A stretch of 25,977 bases of DNA from JAVBQJ01 sp045532655 (GTDB lineage Bacteria > Verrucomicrobiota > Lentisphaeria > Victivallales > Victivallaceae): NCBI GenBank assembly GCA_045532655.1, contig JAZSGI010000210.1, positions 1 to 25,977 of the forward strand, given 5' to 3'. Positions 7,159-14,232 of the stretch are shown in pieces. A program made the translations under genes and the position numbers. The stretch's first letter is position 1. Every line of letters begins with the position of its first letter. Below the pieces are notes generated by a model. It worked only from the letters and a program-made list of their open reading frames with translations, did no database searches and was not told the origin of the DNA.

Positions 7159-8870
7159 TGAGCATTTACGATCACGATCCGGTTGATTTTTTTGCCAATT
7201 ATCTGAAAGATGAATTTTCAGAACAGGCAAAAGCCTTTCTGGGTGATATTCTTGATCGTTCAGGTATTGACACGGTTGCCAATGCGGAATTGGCAAATGA
7301 AATCAACCACCTGATCCGGCAGAGAGATGCTATGGAAAGAAAAAAAATCTTCCTGATAGTGATAACTCTGCTGCTTATCTTCCTGATCGTGATCGGGGGA
7401 CTCGGCTTGTGGGCAATGAAAAGCAAAGGGGAAAATGTGACCGCTGTACACTGGACAGTATTTATTCTCATAAGTGCAGCGGCAGCAGCAGTACTTTGCC
7501 TCAGCTGCATCCCTGCCATACGCCGCACAGGACAGCGGATTGCAGAACTGAACAGTGCCATTGCCGGGAAAATCGCGGCAGCACGGGAACAGCTTGCCCC
7601 TCTTTTTACACTGCTGGGCTGGGACAGCATCACAAATATCATAGAAAAAGTTTTCCCCCATGCTGTTTTTGACAAGTTCCTGTCCCGTGAACTGCTTGAA
7701 GATCTCATGGAAAATTTCGGCATGACCCGTCAATTCACTGAAACCAGGTCTGTAAAACACAGCCACAGCGGAACACTTTTCGGCTATCCTTTTCTTTTTC
7801 TCAACACCAGATCTTTTGAATGGGGGCAGAAAACATACACCGGATCGCTTACCATCCGTTGGCGGGCGTTGGCAAAAGACAGCAATGGCCGTACGAGAAC
7901 AGTAACAAAAACCGAAATACTGACAGCCAGTGTCACAAAACCTTTTCCGGAATTCAACGACGAGAAGATCATGATATCCGGACACGATGCCGCTCCGGAA
8001 CTGTCATTCTCCCGTTCCCCCTCCTCACTTTCAGGGACAGGCGGTTCTCTCTTTACATCCATCGGCAAAAGCATCAAAATGAGCAGGCTTAAAAAATTTG
8101 AACAGAATCTGGAAGATGAAAGCAATTACACCATGTTGAGCAACCGGGATTTTGAACTGCTTTTCTGTTCCACCGACCGTGATGATGAAATTGCCTACCG
8201 TCTGCTTTACACTCCGCTGGCGCAGCAATATATGGTAAAATTGCTGAACGATTGCAAAACTGGCTTCGGCGATGATTTCCATTACTACAAAAGCCGTATG
8301 ATAACAACCATTGCCGCTGAACACCTGACGGCATTGGATTTCTCCACAGACCCGGCACAGCCTGATGAATACGATCTCAGAATCATTATGGCAAATCTGC
8401 AATTCCGTTTTGAGGATTTCTTCCGCCGGATCTATTTCACCTTTGCCCCCCTGCTTACAGTGCCGCTTTATCTTGAGGAACGCCCGGAACAGCAGAAAAC
8501 AGATACTGACGCCGCAACAATTTCTGAATGGGAACTGGAAAGTATCGCCAATTATCACGGAGAATCTTACTATAGACACCCGGAAAGTATCACAGAAAAT
8601 CTCCTGAAGGTTCACGGCATGACAACCAATGGCAGAAAAGTCTCTGCCCTTGTTACTGCCTGCGGCTTCAAAGGCGTTCCACGCATTGATCAGGTAGTCA
8701 AACGCGGGGGCGACGGCAACCTCCATACTGTCAACGTTCCGTGGACAGAGTATATCGCTGTTGAAAAAACAACTCCGGTATCGGCAGAAAATACCATTGA
8801 CACACCTGCCGCAGAAACCCTTGACGGACGATTCATCCGCCGTGGCGTATTTTCACCGCCGCCGGCATGA
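7158..8870 (+). CDS. Two-TM membrane protein of unknown function coupled to LemA (DUF3137-like?)
   Basis: I do not recognise the family with certainty. The 570-residue protein has a short acidic N-terminus and a basic stretch (RKK, 61-63). Two adjacent membrane helices follow at about 64-86 and 98-120, making a hairpin that leaves both long ends on the same side. The large C-terminal part is soluble, with a beta-rich segment around 210-290 (FGYPFLFLNTRSFEWGQKTYTG; ALAKDSNGRTRTVTKTEIL) and a polar Ser-rich linker near 280-300. Proteins of this plan, such as DUF3137, are often encoded next to lemA. Here the two genes overlap by one base, so the products probably act together at the inner membrane. 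No catalytic motif was seen. Transcription ends somewhere in 8871-8944, without a clear terminator. Confidence 0.75.
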   Translation: MSIYDHDPVDFFANYLKDEFSEQAKAFLGDILDRSGIDTVANAELANEINHLIRQRDAMERKKIFLIVITLLLIFLIVIGGLGLWAMKSKGENVTAVHWTVFILISAAAAAVLCLSCIPAIRRTGQRIAELNSAIAGKIAAAREQLAPLFTLLGWDSITNIIEKVFPHAVFDKFLSRELLEDLMENFGMTRQFTETRSVKHSHSGTLFGYPFLFLNTRSFEWGQKTYTGSLTIRWRALAKDSNGRTRTVTKTEILTASVTKPFPEFNDEKIMISGHDAAPELSFSRSPSSLSGTGGSLFTSIGKSIKMSRLKKFEQNLEDESNYTMLSNRDFELLFCSTDRDDEIAYRLLYTPLAQQYMVKLLNDCKTGFGDDFHYYKSRMITTIAAEHLTALDFSTDPAQPDEYDLRIIMANLQFRFEDFFRRIYFTFAPLLTVPLYLEERPEQQKTDTDAATISEWELESIANYHGESYYRHPESITENLLKVHGMTTNGRKVSALVTACGFKGVPRIDQVVKRGGDGNLHTVNVPWTEYIAVEKTTPVSAENTIDTPAAETLDGRFIRRGVFSPPPA

Positions 8871-8944
8871 AGACGCTAAACGCCCCGCGACGGCATTTCA
8901 GGCGGGAAACAGGGGAAATTTTTGCCTTTTTTTGAGTTTTTTTC

Positions 8945-8973
8945 TTGACAGAACCCCTCTTTCGGGTTATATT
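8945..8973 (+). promoter_or_regulatory. Strong promoter of the superoxide reductase operon
   Basis: TTGACA (8945-8950) and TATATT (8968-8973) are spaced by exactly 17 bp. Start of transcription is predicted near 8980, giving a leader of only about 23 nt with GGAGG (8992-8996) six bases before the dfx ATG. Confidence 0.82.
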
Positions 8974-8988
8974 CCACGTGAACCCGAA
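8961..8988. promoter_or_regulatory. Inverted repeat overlapping the dfx promoter, candidate operator
   Basis: TTCGGGTT (8961-8968) and AACCCGAA (8981-8988) are perfect inverted arms with a 12-bp spacer. They bracket the -10 box and the predicted start site. A further AACCC occurs at 8952-8956. Because the left arm is not transcribed, a protein-binding operator is more likely than an RNA hairpin. It does not resemble a Fur/PerR box. Confidence 0.55.
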
Positions 8989-9002
8989 AAAGGAGGATAA
9001 AA

Positions 9003-9374
9003 ATGAAGAGAAACGAAATTTTCCGCTGTTCCCATTGCGGTCTGGTCGTAGAGATCAGAGCAGAGGGCGCAACCCCGGTTTGCTGCGGTGAACCCATGCA
9101 GAAACAGGAGCCGAAATACAACGATACCGGAGCAGAGAAACATCTGCCGGTGGTCGAGGCAACGGCAAACGGCACTAAAGTCAAAGTAGGTTCAATACCG
9201 CATCCCATGACTGCAGAGCATTATATACAGTGGATCGAGATCATTAACGGTGATTATAACAATACAAAATTTCTTGCGCCGGAATCAGCACCGGAAGCGG
9301 AATTTTACGTTCCGCAAACAGATAAAATCAAAGTGAGATGTTACTGCAACATCCACGGACTCTGGGAGGTTTGA
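9003..9374 (+). CDS. dfx: Desulfoferrodoxin (superoxide reductase, two-iron class)
   Basis: This cytoplasmic enzyme reduces superoxide to hydrogen peroxide without making oxygen, using electrons usually delivered by rubredoxin. The 123-residue protein has both iron sites. The N-terminal desulforedoxin-type FeCys4 site is formed by Cys9, Cys12, Cys27 and Cys28. The catalytic site has His47, His67, His73 and His118 plus Cys115 (CYCNIHG), and Glu45-Lys46 before His47 match the catalytic EKH motif. Length and layout match Desulfovibrio desulfoferrodoxin. GGAGG lies six bases before the ATG. It is first in an operon with a flavodiiron protein (seven bases downstream) and rubredoxin. The strong promoter with an overlapping dyad suggests induction under oxidative stress, which is inference. 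Confidence 0.95.
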   Translation: MKRNEIFRCSHCGLVVEIRAEGATPVCCGEPMQKQEPKYNDTGAEKHLPVVEATANGTKVKVGSIPHPMTAEHYIQWIEIINGDYNNTKFLAPESAPEAEFYVPQTDKIKVRCYCNIHGLWEV

Positions 9375-9381
9375 TTATTTT

Positions 9382-10581
9382 ATGGACAAATATTTGAACG
9401 CAGTGAAAGTTACAGAAAATGTATGGTGGGTGGGCGCCATTGACTGGAACATCCGCAATTTCCACGGATATTCCACGACCCGCGGCACAACCTACAACGC
9501 CTTTCTCATTATCGACGAGAAAGTAACTCTGATCGACACAGTCAAAGCACCTTTTTTTGACGAAATGTACGCCCGGATACTCTCCGTCCTGCCCGCAGGC
9601 AAGATAGATTATCTGGTAAGTCTTCATTCAGAGATGGATCACTCCGGCTCGATTCCCCGGACAATATCTGTACTGCGTCCTGACAGGGTTTTTGCCAGCC
9701 CCATGGGAGTAAAAGCTCTCGGCGAACATTTCGGCAGGGATTTGGCGATCGAAACTCTTGCCACAGGCGATAAACTTTCACTGGGGGCGGAAACGCTCTC
9801 TTTCGTGGAAACAAAGATGCTGCACTGGCCGGACAGTATGGCAGCTTATCTTGATACGGCAAAAATACTTTTCAGTCAGGATGCTTTCGGTATGCATATG
9901 GCATCCTCTGAACTTTTTGCCGACCAGCTCCCGGACTGGCAGCTGGAAACGGAAGCGAAAAAATACTTTGCCAATATTCTGCTTTTGCAGGCCCCGAAAA
10001 TCATCGCCCTGCTGGATACCCTGCCGTCACTGAACTTTGATATTGATATCATTGCTCCTGACCACGGTCCCCTGTGGCGTGGCGAACACTGCGCCCTGCC
10101 TCTTGCCAATTACCGCAAATGGGCATTGCAGGAAGAAAAGAACCGGGCAATGGTGGTCTATGATTCCATGTGGGGATCAACAGCAGCCATTGCCGAGGCC
10201 ATCGCCGACGGGTTCCGCAATGCCGGATTGCCGGTGGATATTTACAATATGCAAGCATGTGACCGCAGTGAAGTCATGACCGCCGTCATGGATGCCGGGA
10301 TCATTGCCATGGGCAGTCCTACCATGAACAATCAGCTCTATCCCACATTGGCTGATGTCGTAACATACATGAAAGGACTTAAACCCAAAAATATGACAGG
10401 TATTGCATTCGGCAGTTTCGGCTGGAGCGGCGAAGCCGCCAAAAATCTCCATGCCGCAATGACAGATATGGGATTTACCATGCCGCTTGCAGCTCCGCTG
10501 GCTGTCAAATACGTTCCCGGCAGGGAAGATCTGGAAAATATTTCAAAACAGGCACAGAAGGTTGCAGAAGACCTTCGCTGA
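9382..10581 (+). CDS. Flavodiiron protein (rubredoxin:oxygen oxidoreductase type)
   Basis: Flavodiiron proteins reduce O2 to water (some reduce NO) with electrons from rubredoxin. The 399-residue protein has an N-terminal metallo-beta-lactamase-like domain holding the diiron site and a C-terminal flavodoxin domain binding FMN. Iron ligands are visible as His82-x-Glu84-x-Asp86-His87 in HSEMDHSGS, His148, Asp167 and His228 (PDHGPLWR). The flavodoxin phosphate loop is VYDSMWGST (259-267), with SPTMNNQLYPT and FGSFGWSGEA further on. The length equals that of class A enzymes without extra domains. Its ribosome binding site (GGAGG) lies inside the last codons of dfx. Rubredoxin, the expected electron donor, is encoded 28 bp downstream. 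O2 is the likelier substrate given this context, and NO reduction cannot be excluded. Confidence 0.95.
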   Translation: MDKYLNAVKVTENVWWVGAIDWNIRNFHGYSTTRGTTYNAFLIIDEKVTLIDTVKAPFFDEMYARILSVLPAGKIDYLVSLHSEMDHSGSIPRTISVLRPDRVFASPMGVKALGEHFGRDLAIETLATGDKLSLGAETLSFVETKMLHWPDSMAAYLDTAKILFSQDAFGMHMASSELFADQLPDWQLETEAKKYFANILLLQAPKIIALLDTLPSLNFDIDIIAPDHGPLWRGEHCALPLANYRKWALQEEKNRAMVVYDSMWGSTAAIAEAIADGFRNAGLPVDIYNMQACDRSEVMTAVMDAGIIAMGSPTMNNQLYPTLADVVTYMKGLKPKNMTGIAFGSFGWSGEAAKNLHAAMTDMGFTMPLAAPLAVKYVPGREDLENISKQAQKVAEDLR

Positions 10582-10609
10582 AAAACTAATAATATAAGGA
10601 GAAAAAATT

Positions 10610-10765
10610 ATGAAGAAGTATGCATGCCCCTGCGGTTATGTCTATGATCCTGCTTACGGCGATCCCAGCCAGGGTGTTGCACCCGGAACAGCTTTTGAAG
10701 ATCTGCCCGATGATTGGTGCTGCCCGGACTGCGGCGCCGGCAAAGATGCTTTCTCCGAAGAGTAA
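10610..10765 (+). CDS. Rubredoxin with a CxC first knuckle
   Basis: This 51-residue one-iron electron carrier probably passes electrons to both desulfoferrodoxin and the flavodiiron protein. The typical core is present: GYVYDP at 9-14, GD at 17-18, GVAPGT at 22-27, FEDLPDDW at 29-36, the second iron knuckle Cys38-Pro-Asp-Cys41-Gly, and KDAF at 45-48. The first knuckle reads Cys6-Pro-Cys8-Gly, one residue shorter than the usual Cys-x-x-Cys-Gly. An additional Cys37 precedes the second knuckle. AAGGAG is placed about ten bases before the ATG. The gene is last in the oxygen-defence operon and is followed by a strong terminator. It is below usual ORF length limits but certain as a rubredoxin. The shortened knuckle is seen directly in the codons and could be a family variant. 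Confidence 0.93.
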   Translation: MKKYACPCGYVYDPAYGDPSQGVAPGTAFEDLPDDWCCPDCGAGKDAFSEE

Positions 10766-10820
10766 GCAACATTTGACATAAACGTCAAAAGGCAGTTGTA
10801 AAACTGCTTTACGCAAAAAA

Positions 10821-10868
10821 GGGGTTGTTGCAAAACACCGTCAGGTGAGCAACAACCCCTCTTTTTTT
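10821..10868. terminator. Strong, probably bidirectional terminator between rubredoxin and the DMT transporter
   Basis: GGGGTTGTTGC (10821-10831) pairs with GCAACAACCCC (10849-10859), with inner CACC (10836-10839) and GGTG (10844-10847). TCTTTTTTT follows on the plus strand. AAAAAA at 10815-10820 gives a T run on the minus strand, so it can serve both convergent genes. Confidence 0.93.
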
Positions 10869-10873
10869 ACTTT

Positions 10874-11722
10874 TCAGCAGAGAAGCAATATGGCGGCAGC
10901 CCCGCAGAGCATGGCAACAATATTAACAAAAGAAAGTTTTTCTTTCAGCAATACCGCTCCGAGTACAGCAGTCAACAGAAAACTCATCTGCATGATCGGC
11001 AGCACAATTGCCGCCTGCCCCAGACTCAAAGCCTGTGCCATCGTAAGGGTTATCCCGGCAACCAGAGCCCCGGAAAGCACACCGTAGCCCAACACCTTTC
11101 CGTCCGGCAGGAAACGCTCTGCCCCACCGGTTCGCTTCCATACATAAAAAGCATAAACCAATCCGCCCGCTACCCAGAAAATACCATTTATCGCCACCAC
11201 ACATTTCTCATCTGCACCATGGAGGAAACCGTATTTGTAGCTCAAACCCATTCCGGCACGCATAAAAGCGGCAATAACCATAAATATCACGCCTGCCACC
11301 GTTGCCTTTTTATCAGATTTGCGGGGAATGAATCCCAATACCGCTATACAGGCAAGCAGAATGGCACTGTATTGGAACCATTCAAGTTTTTCCCCCAGCA
11401 GCAAAACCGCTCCGAATGTAACCGGCACAAGATTCAAACGGTATATGGTGGAACATACTCCAACAGGCAGCGTCCGCATACAATCAAGCATTATTATATT
11501 ACCGCATACAGAAAAAAAACCGGAAATCACACCCCATACTATCGTGGCTGTCCAATTCTCCGGCATCTGCTGCATCAAACTGCATGAAACGATAAAAAAT
11601 ATTACCCCGATAACGGCAACAAATATTCCCTGGGAACGGGGTTTGCGTGCATAACATTTGAAAAGAAAATCATTACCGGCGGCAAAGACCATATTGACAA
11701 ATGCCCAAATCACTGCTGTCAT
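10874..11722 (-). CDS. DMT superfamily (EamA-like) transporter
   Basis: The 282-residue, very hydrophobic protein shows about ten membrane helices in two similar halves, the plan of drug/metabolite exporters with duplicated EamA domains. A repeat-end signature is visible in each half: LLLGEKLEWFQYSAILL and AVLLKEKLSFVNIVAMLCG, where Gly/Lys-Glu-Lys-Leu precedes the last helix. AGGAG lies seven bases upstream of the ATG. It lies 74 bp downstream of the glutamine-synthetase-type gene on the same strand, separated by a hairpin that may lower read-through. The substrate is unknown. The pairing hints at export or import of an amino acid or the ligase product, which is only inference. Confidence 0.85.
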   Translation of the reverse strand: MTAVIWAFVNMVFAAGNDFLFKCYARKPRSQGIFVAVIGVIFFIVSCSLMQQMPENWTATIVWGVISGFFSVCGNIIMLDCMRTLPVGVCSTIYRLNLVPVTFGAVLLLGEKLEWFQYSAILLACIAVLGFIPRKSDKKATVAGVIFMVIAAFMRAGMGLSYKYGFLHGADEKCVVAINGIFWVAGGLVYAFYVWKRTGGAERFLPDGKVLGYGVLSGALVAGITLTMAQALSLGQAAIVLPIMQMSFLLTAVLGAVLLKEKLSFVNIVAMLCGAAAILLLC

Positions 11723-11745
11723 TTTGCACTCCTGAAAACAAACAG

Positions 11746-11778
11746 GGCAATATTCCCCGCAAAGCAGGGAATATTGCC
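11746..11778 (-). terminator. Hairpin between the GS-type gene and the DMT transporter
   Basis: GGCAATATTCCC (11746-11757) and GGGAATATTGCC (11767-11778) form a perfect 12-bp stem with a nine-base loop. The following minus-strand sequence is only partly T rich (CTGTTTGTTTTC). It may be a leaky terminator or attenuator, or may stabilise the upstream mRNA end. Confidence 0.55.
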
Positions 11779-11796
11779 ATTCTTTTCAATAATATC

Positions 11797-13296
11797 TTAT
11801 CCGCAATGGAAGAATTTTTCAACCAGAGCCAGGATCTTCTTCTGATCGCTGCCGATATCCTGACGGAGAGTACGGTCATTGAATGAACGCAAACTGGCGA
11901 TGATACCGTCGATCATGGCAGGCGAAAAGATACCTTCCGCCTCATAAACTGCACGCTGCGCCTCAAGGCAGTCGGCAGAAGCCGCACAACTGTCCGGCAG
12001 AACGCTGAGTGAATCCAGCAGACTCTTGTTTTCATCCTTATGGATATTCACGCTGACATATGTTTTTGCGGCAACCTCAAGAGCCTTCGGATTTTCAAAA
12101 CCGCACCGGCAGGCAACAGCCAATCCGGCAAGGAGCAGATAAACATTGGCAGAACCATCAGGTGAACGCATTTCCACGGTCTGTTTCTGGCTCGTATCGT
12201 ATGCGCTGGATGGTTCACCGGGATTGGCCTGACTGCAAAGATCTTTCTTGCTTGTCCAGCCAAGGGGTACACGCACAAGGACAGAACGGTTGCGGTCGCC
12301 CCAGCAGACATTGGTGGGGGCCTCCTGATGGGGAACCAGACGGAAATAACTGGTGGGATTGGTATTGCCGAATGCAGTAATGGAAGGAGCGAGTTCCATG
12401 AGTCCGGAAATAGCTTTTTTGGCCTCATCGGAGAGTGCGCCATTTTTCTGCATTACATTCACCCCGTCTTTCATGACCCGGAAATGGACATGCATACCGC
12501 TGCCGGCCTTGCCCACAGTGATTTTGGGAGCAAAGGTCACATCAAGACCTTCCTGATAAGCCAGATTGCGGATGATCCATTTGGCGATCATAAGCTGTTC
12601 AGCGGCTTCCTCGGCGTCAACAGGCAGGAATTCGATCTCGTTCTGTTCATAAATCTTGCCGTCAAGGGAGAAATTGCCGACCTCGGAGTGGCCGTACTTG
12701 ATCATACCGCCGGCTTTGGCAATGTAATTCATGCACAGCTGACGGAAGGCCCCGAACTTGGTATAAGGAGCTGATTCGTGATAACCTTTCTGATCAACAG
12801 CAGGATAGGCGCCGTCATCTTCTGCAATGACGTAATATTCCAGTTCGCCCATGGCCTGAAATTCCATACCGGTGGATTTGCGGAAGGCTTCGCAGGCTTT
12901 GTGCAGGGTGTATTCCGGAGAACTCTCAAGGGGATCGCCGTCCTTGGTATAAAAAGCGCAGAGAAAATTGACTGTGGGCAGTTCGCAGAAAGGATCGAGA
13001 TAAGCCGTACGGAAACGCGGCACAACATACAAGTCACTGTTGCCGGCTTCGATAAAAGGGAAAAGGCTTGAACCGTCCACACGTTCACCACAGGAAAGGA
13101 TCTCATCAAGATAAGCACCGTCGTTGATAACAAAATTCAGGGTCTTGAGTCTGCCGTCATTGGCCGGATACTGAAAATTGATATGGCGTATGCCATTGTC
13201 ACGGATGTAGGTGATGATGTCGTTTTTGGTGAAATCCTTCGGTGATTTCCCGATAATATCCACCATACTGCGGATGCTGTAGTCTGCAGATTCCAT
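11797..13296 (-). CDS. Glutamine synthetase family ligase (type I-like catalytic domain)
   Basis: The family joins ammonia or an amine to a glutamate-type carboxylate using ATP. The start is the ATG at 13296 (499 residues). The in-frame GTG five codons upstream overlaps the GAGG that looks like its ribosome binding site. Catalytic residues of GS are in place: the beta-grasp domain with DGSS (74-77), Glu151/Glu153 in GELEYY, Glu205 and Glu220 for metal, GSGMHVH with His269, Arg319, Glu325 (HQEAP), Arg337 and Arg342, and Glu375-x-Arg377 (VEMRSPD). Odd points are an eight-residue or so insertion between Glu205 and Glu220 and no recognisable NLY adenylylation motif. It may be a true glutamine synthetase, or a relative acting on another amine. 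It lies upstream of a DMT transporter and divergent from a J-domain gene. Confidence 0.88.
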   Translation of the reverse strand: MESADYSIRSMVDIIGKSPKDFTKNDIITYIRDNGIRHINFQYPANDGRLKTLNFVINDGAYLDEILSCGERVDGSSLFPFIEAGNSDLYVVPRFRTAYLDPFCELPTVNFLCAFYTKDGDPLESSPEYTLHKACEAFRKSTGMEFQAMGELEYYVIAEDDGAYPAVDQKGYHESAPYTKFGAFRQLCMNYIAKAGGMIKYGHSEVGNFSLDGKIYEQNEIEFLPVDAEEAAEQLMIAKWIIRNLAYQEGLDVTFAPKITVGKAGSGMHVHFRVMKDGVNVMQKNGALSDEAKKAISGLMELAPSITAFGNTNPTSYFRLVPHQEAPTNVCWGDRNRSVLVRVPLGWTSKKDLCSQANPGEPSSAYDTSQKQTVEMRSPDGSANVYLLLAGLAVACRCGFENPKALEVAAKTYVSVNIHKDENKSLLDSLSVLPDSCAASADCLEAQRAVYEAEGIFSPAMIDGIIASLRSFNDRTLRQDIGSDQKKILALVEKFFHCG

Positions 13297-13340
13297 TTTA
13301 TTTTTCCTCACAGGTTGGGTTAAAAAAATTCCGTTCTTTT

Positions 13341-13369
13341 AAAATACAACTAAGATGGGTAATTGTCAA
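13341..13369 (-). promoter_or_regulatory. Promoter of the GS-type gene
   Basis: On the minus strand TTGACA (complement of 13364-13369) is followed after 17 bp by TATTTT (complement of 13341-13346). Transcription would begin near 13334, about 38 nt before the ATG. Confidence 0.75.
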
Positions 13370-13392
13370 GAAAAACTGTTGTTTTTATTGAC
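13365..13392. repeat. Near-perfect 28-bp palindrome spanning both divergent -35 boxes
   Basis: The left arm GTCAAGAAAAAC (13365-13376) and right arm GTTTTTATTGAC (13381-13392) pair at 11 of 12 positions around TGTT. The outer five bases of each arm are the -35 boxes of the two divergent promoters. This symmetry could be an operator for coordinated control or could partly reflect the two -35 boxes plus an A/T tract. Confidence 0.6.
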
Positions 13393-13416
13393 TCTTTCCA
13401 CTTATTATGATATATT
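13388..13416 (+). promoter_or_regulatory. Promoter of the TerB/J-domain gene
   Basis: TTGACT (13388-13393) and TATATT (13411-13416) have a 17-bp spacer. The predicted start near 13423 lies downstream of the first in-frame ATG (13417), which rules that ATG out as the translation start and supports 13459. Confidence 0.75.
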
Positions 13417-13458
13417 ATGACACTGTATTTTCAAACAGCTGCAAACGGAGGGAAAAAA

Positions 13459-14232
13459 ATGGGACTTGGCGGAGGAATACTTGGCGCAATAATCGGCAGC
13501 GTGATCGGTGGGCCGTGGGGTGCAGCTATCGGCGGCGGCCTGGGATATATTCTCGGTGGTTCATCTGCTTCTGCCCAGGCGGCACAGCAGCAACAGCGCA
13601 GCACCCATTCACTTGCTCTTCTTTTCCGTGCGCTGGGAAAACTTGCCAAGGCTGACGGCAGAGTAAGTCAGGAAGAGGCCAATTTCGTAAGACAGCTTAT
13701 GCTCTCCATGCGTTTAACAGCGGCGATGCGGAGTCAGATGAAGCTGGAATTCAACAAAGGGCGTGACTCTGAATGTGATTTCCTGACCATAGTCAGGGAT
13801 TTGAATACCGCCCTGACGGGAAGCGGCACCCCTGTTCAGGTAAAATATAACATCATAAATATGTTCTGCGCTCTGGCGGCAGTAGACAGAGTTGTCACAG
13901 AAGCCGAAAAGAATATGCTGTACGAAGCCGGAAGAGTATTCAATGCAGTACAGGCAGTTGAAAACTTTTTCGCAAGCAGCTCCCGAAACAGCAGCAACAG
14001 AAGCAGTAACGGGGAATATTCTCTTGAAGAATCTTTCCGTACACTGGGCGTAAGCCCGGATGCCAGCCGTGAAGAGGTCAAAAAAGCATGGCGGCGGAAA
14101 GCCAAAGAATTCCATCCCGACCGGGCCCAGGGCAGCGGCATGTCAGAAGAAGTCATCAACAAAGCAAAAGAAAAAATCCAGCAGATCAACAGTGCCTACG
14201 AAACCATCTGCCGCAGCAAAGGCTGGAATTGA
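13459..14232 (+). CDS. DjlA-like protein: glycine zipper, TerB-like domain and J domain
   Basis: The start at 13459 has GGAGGG six bases upstream. The 257-residue protein opens with a glycine-zipper stretch (about 2-35; repeated Gly-Gly/Gly-x-x-x-Gly with Ile and Ala), which may insert in or associate with a membrane. A Ser/Gln-rich linker follows, then a TerB-like helical domain (about 50-165; LGKLAKADGRVSQEEANFVRQ and ALAAVDRVVTEAEKNML). After a Ser/Asn-rich linker the C-terminal J domain contains the His-Pro-Asp motif (KEFHPDRAQG) that stimulates DnaK ATPase. This is the domain order of DjlA co-chaperones, with the glycine zipper replacing the usual N-terminal TM helix. The target is unknown. 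The gene stands alone and converges on the M29 aminopeptidase gene. Confidence 0.88.
   Translation: MGLGGGILGAIIGSVIGGPWGAAIGGGLGYILGGSSASAQAAQQQQRSTHSLALLFRALGKLAKADGRVSQEEANFVRQLMLSMRLTAAMRSQMKLEFNKGRDSECDFLTIVRDLNTALTGSGTPVQVKYNIINMFCALAAVDRVVTEAEKNMLYEAGRVFNAVQAVENFFASSSRNSSNRSSNGEYSLEESFRTLGVSPDASREEVKKAWRRKAKEFHPDRAQGSGMSEEVINKAKEKIQQINSAYETICRSKGWN

Noticed and set aside
8893..8945. Terminator after the 570-residue membrane protein
   Set aside because: GGC-ATTTC can pair with GAAAT-GCC before a T run, but only with a four-base bulge and a large loop. It is too weak to annotate, although the T-rich tracts may contribute to ending transcription.
10788..10811. Additional hairpin before the rubredoxin terminator (AAAGGCAGTT with AACTGCTTT)
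   Set aside because: A bulged stem without a T tract. The strong terminator directly after it explains transcript ending, so no separate function is claimed.
13417..13458. Upstream ATG as start of the TerB/J-domain gene
   Set aside because: It directly abuts the predicted -10 box and would lie before the transcription start. The ATG at 13459 has a strong GGAGGG.
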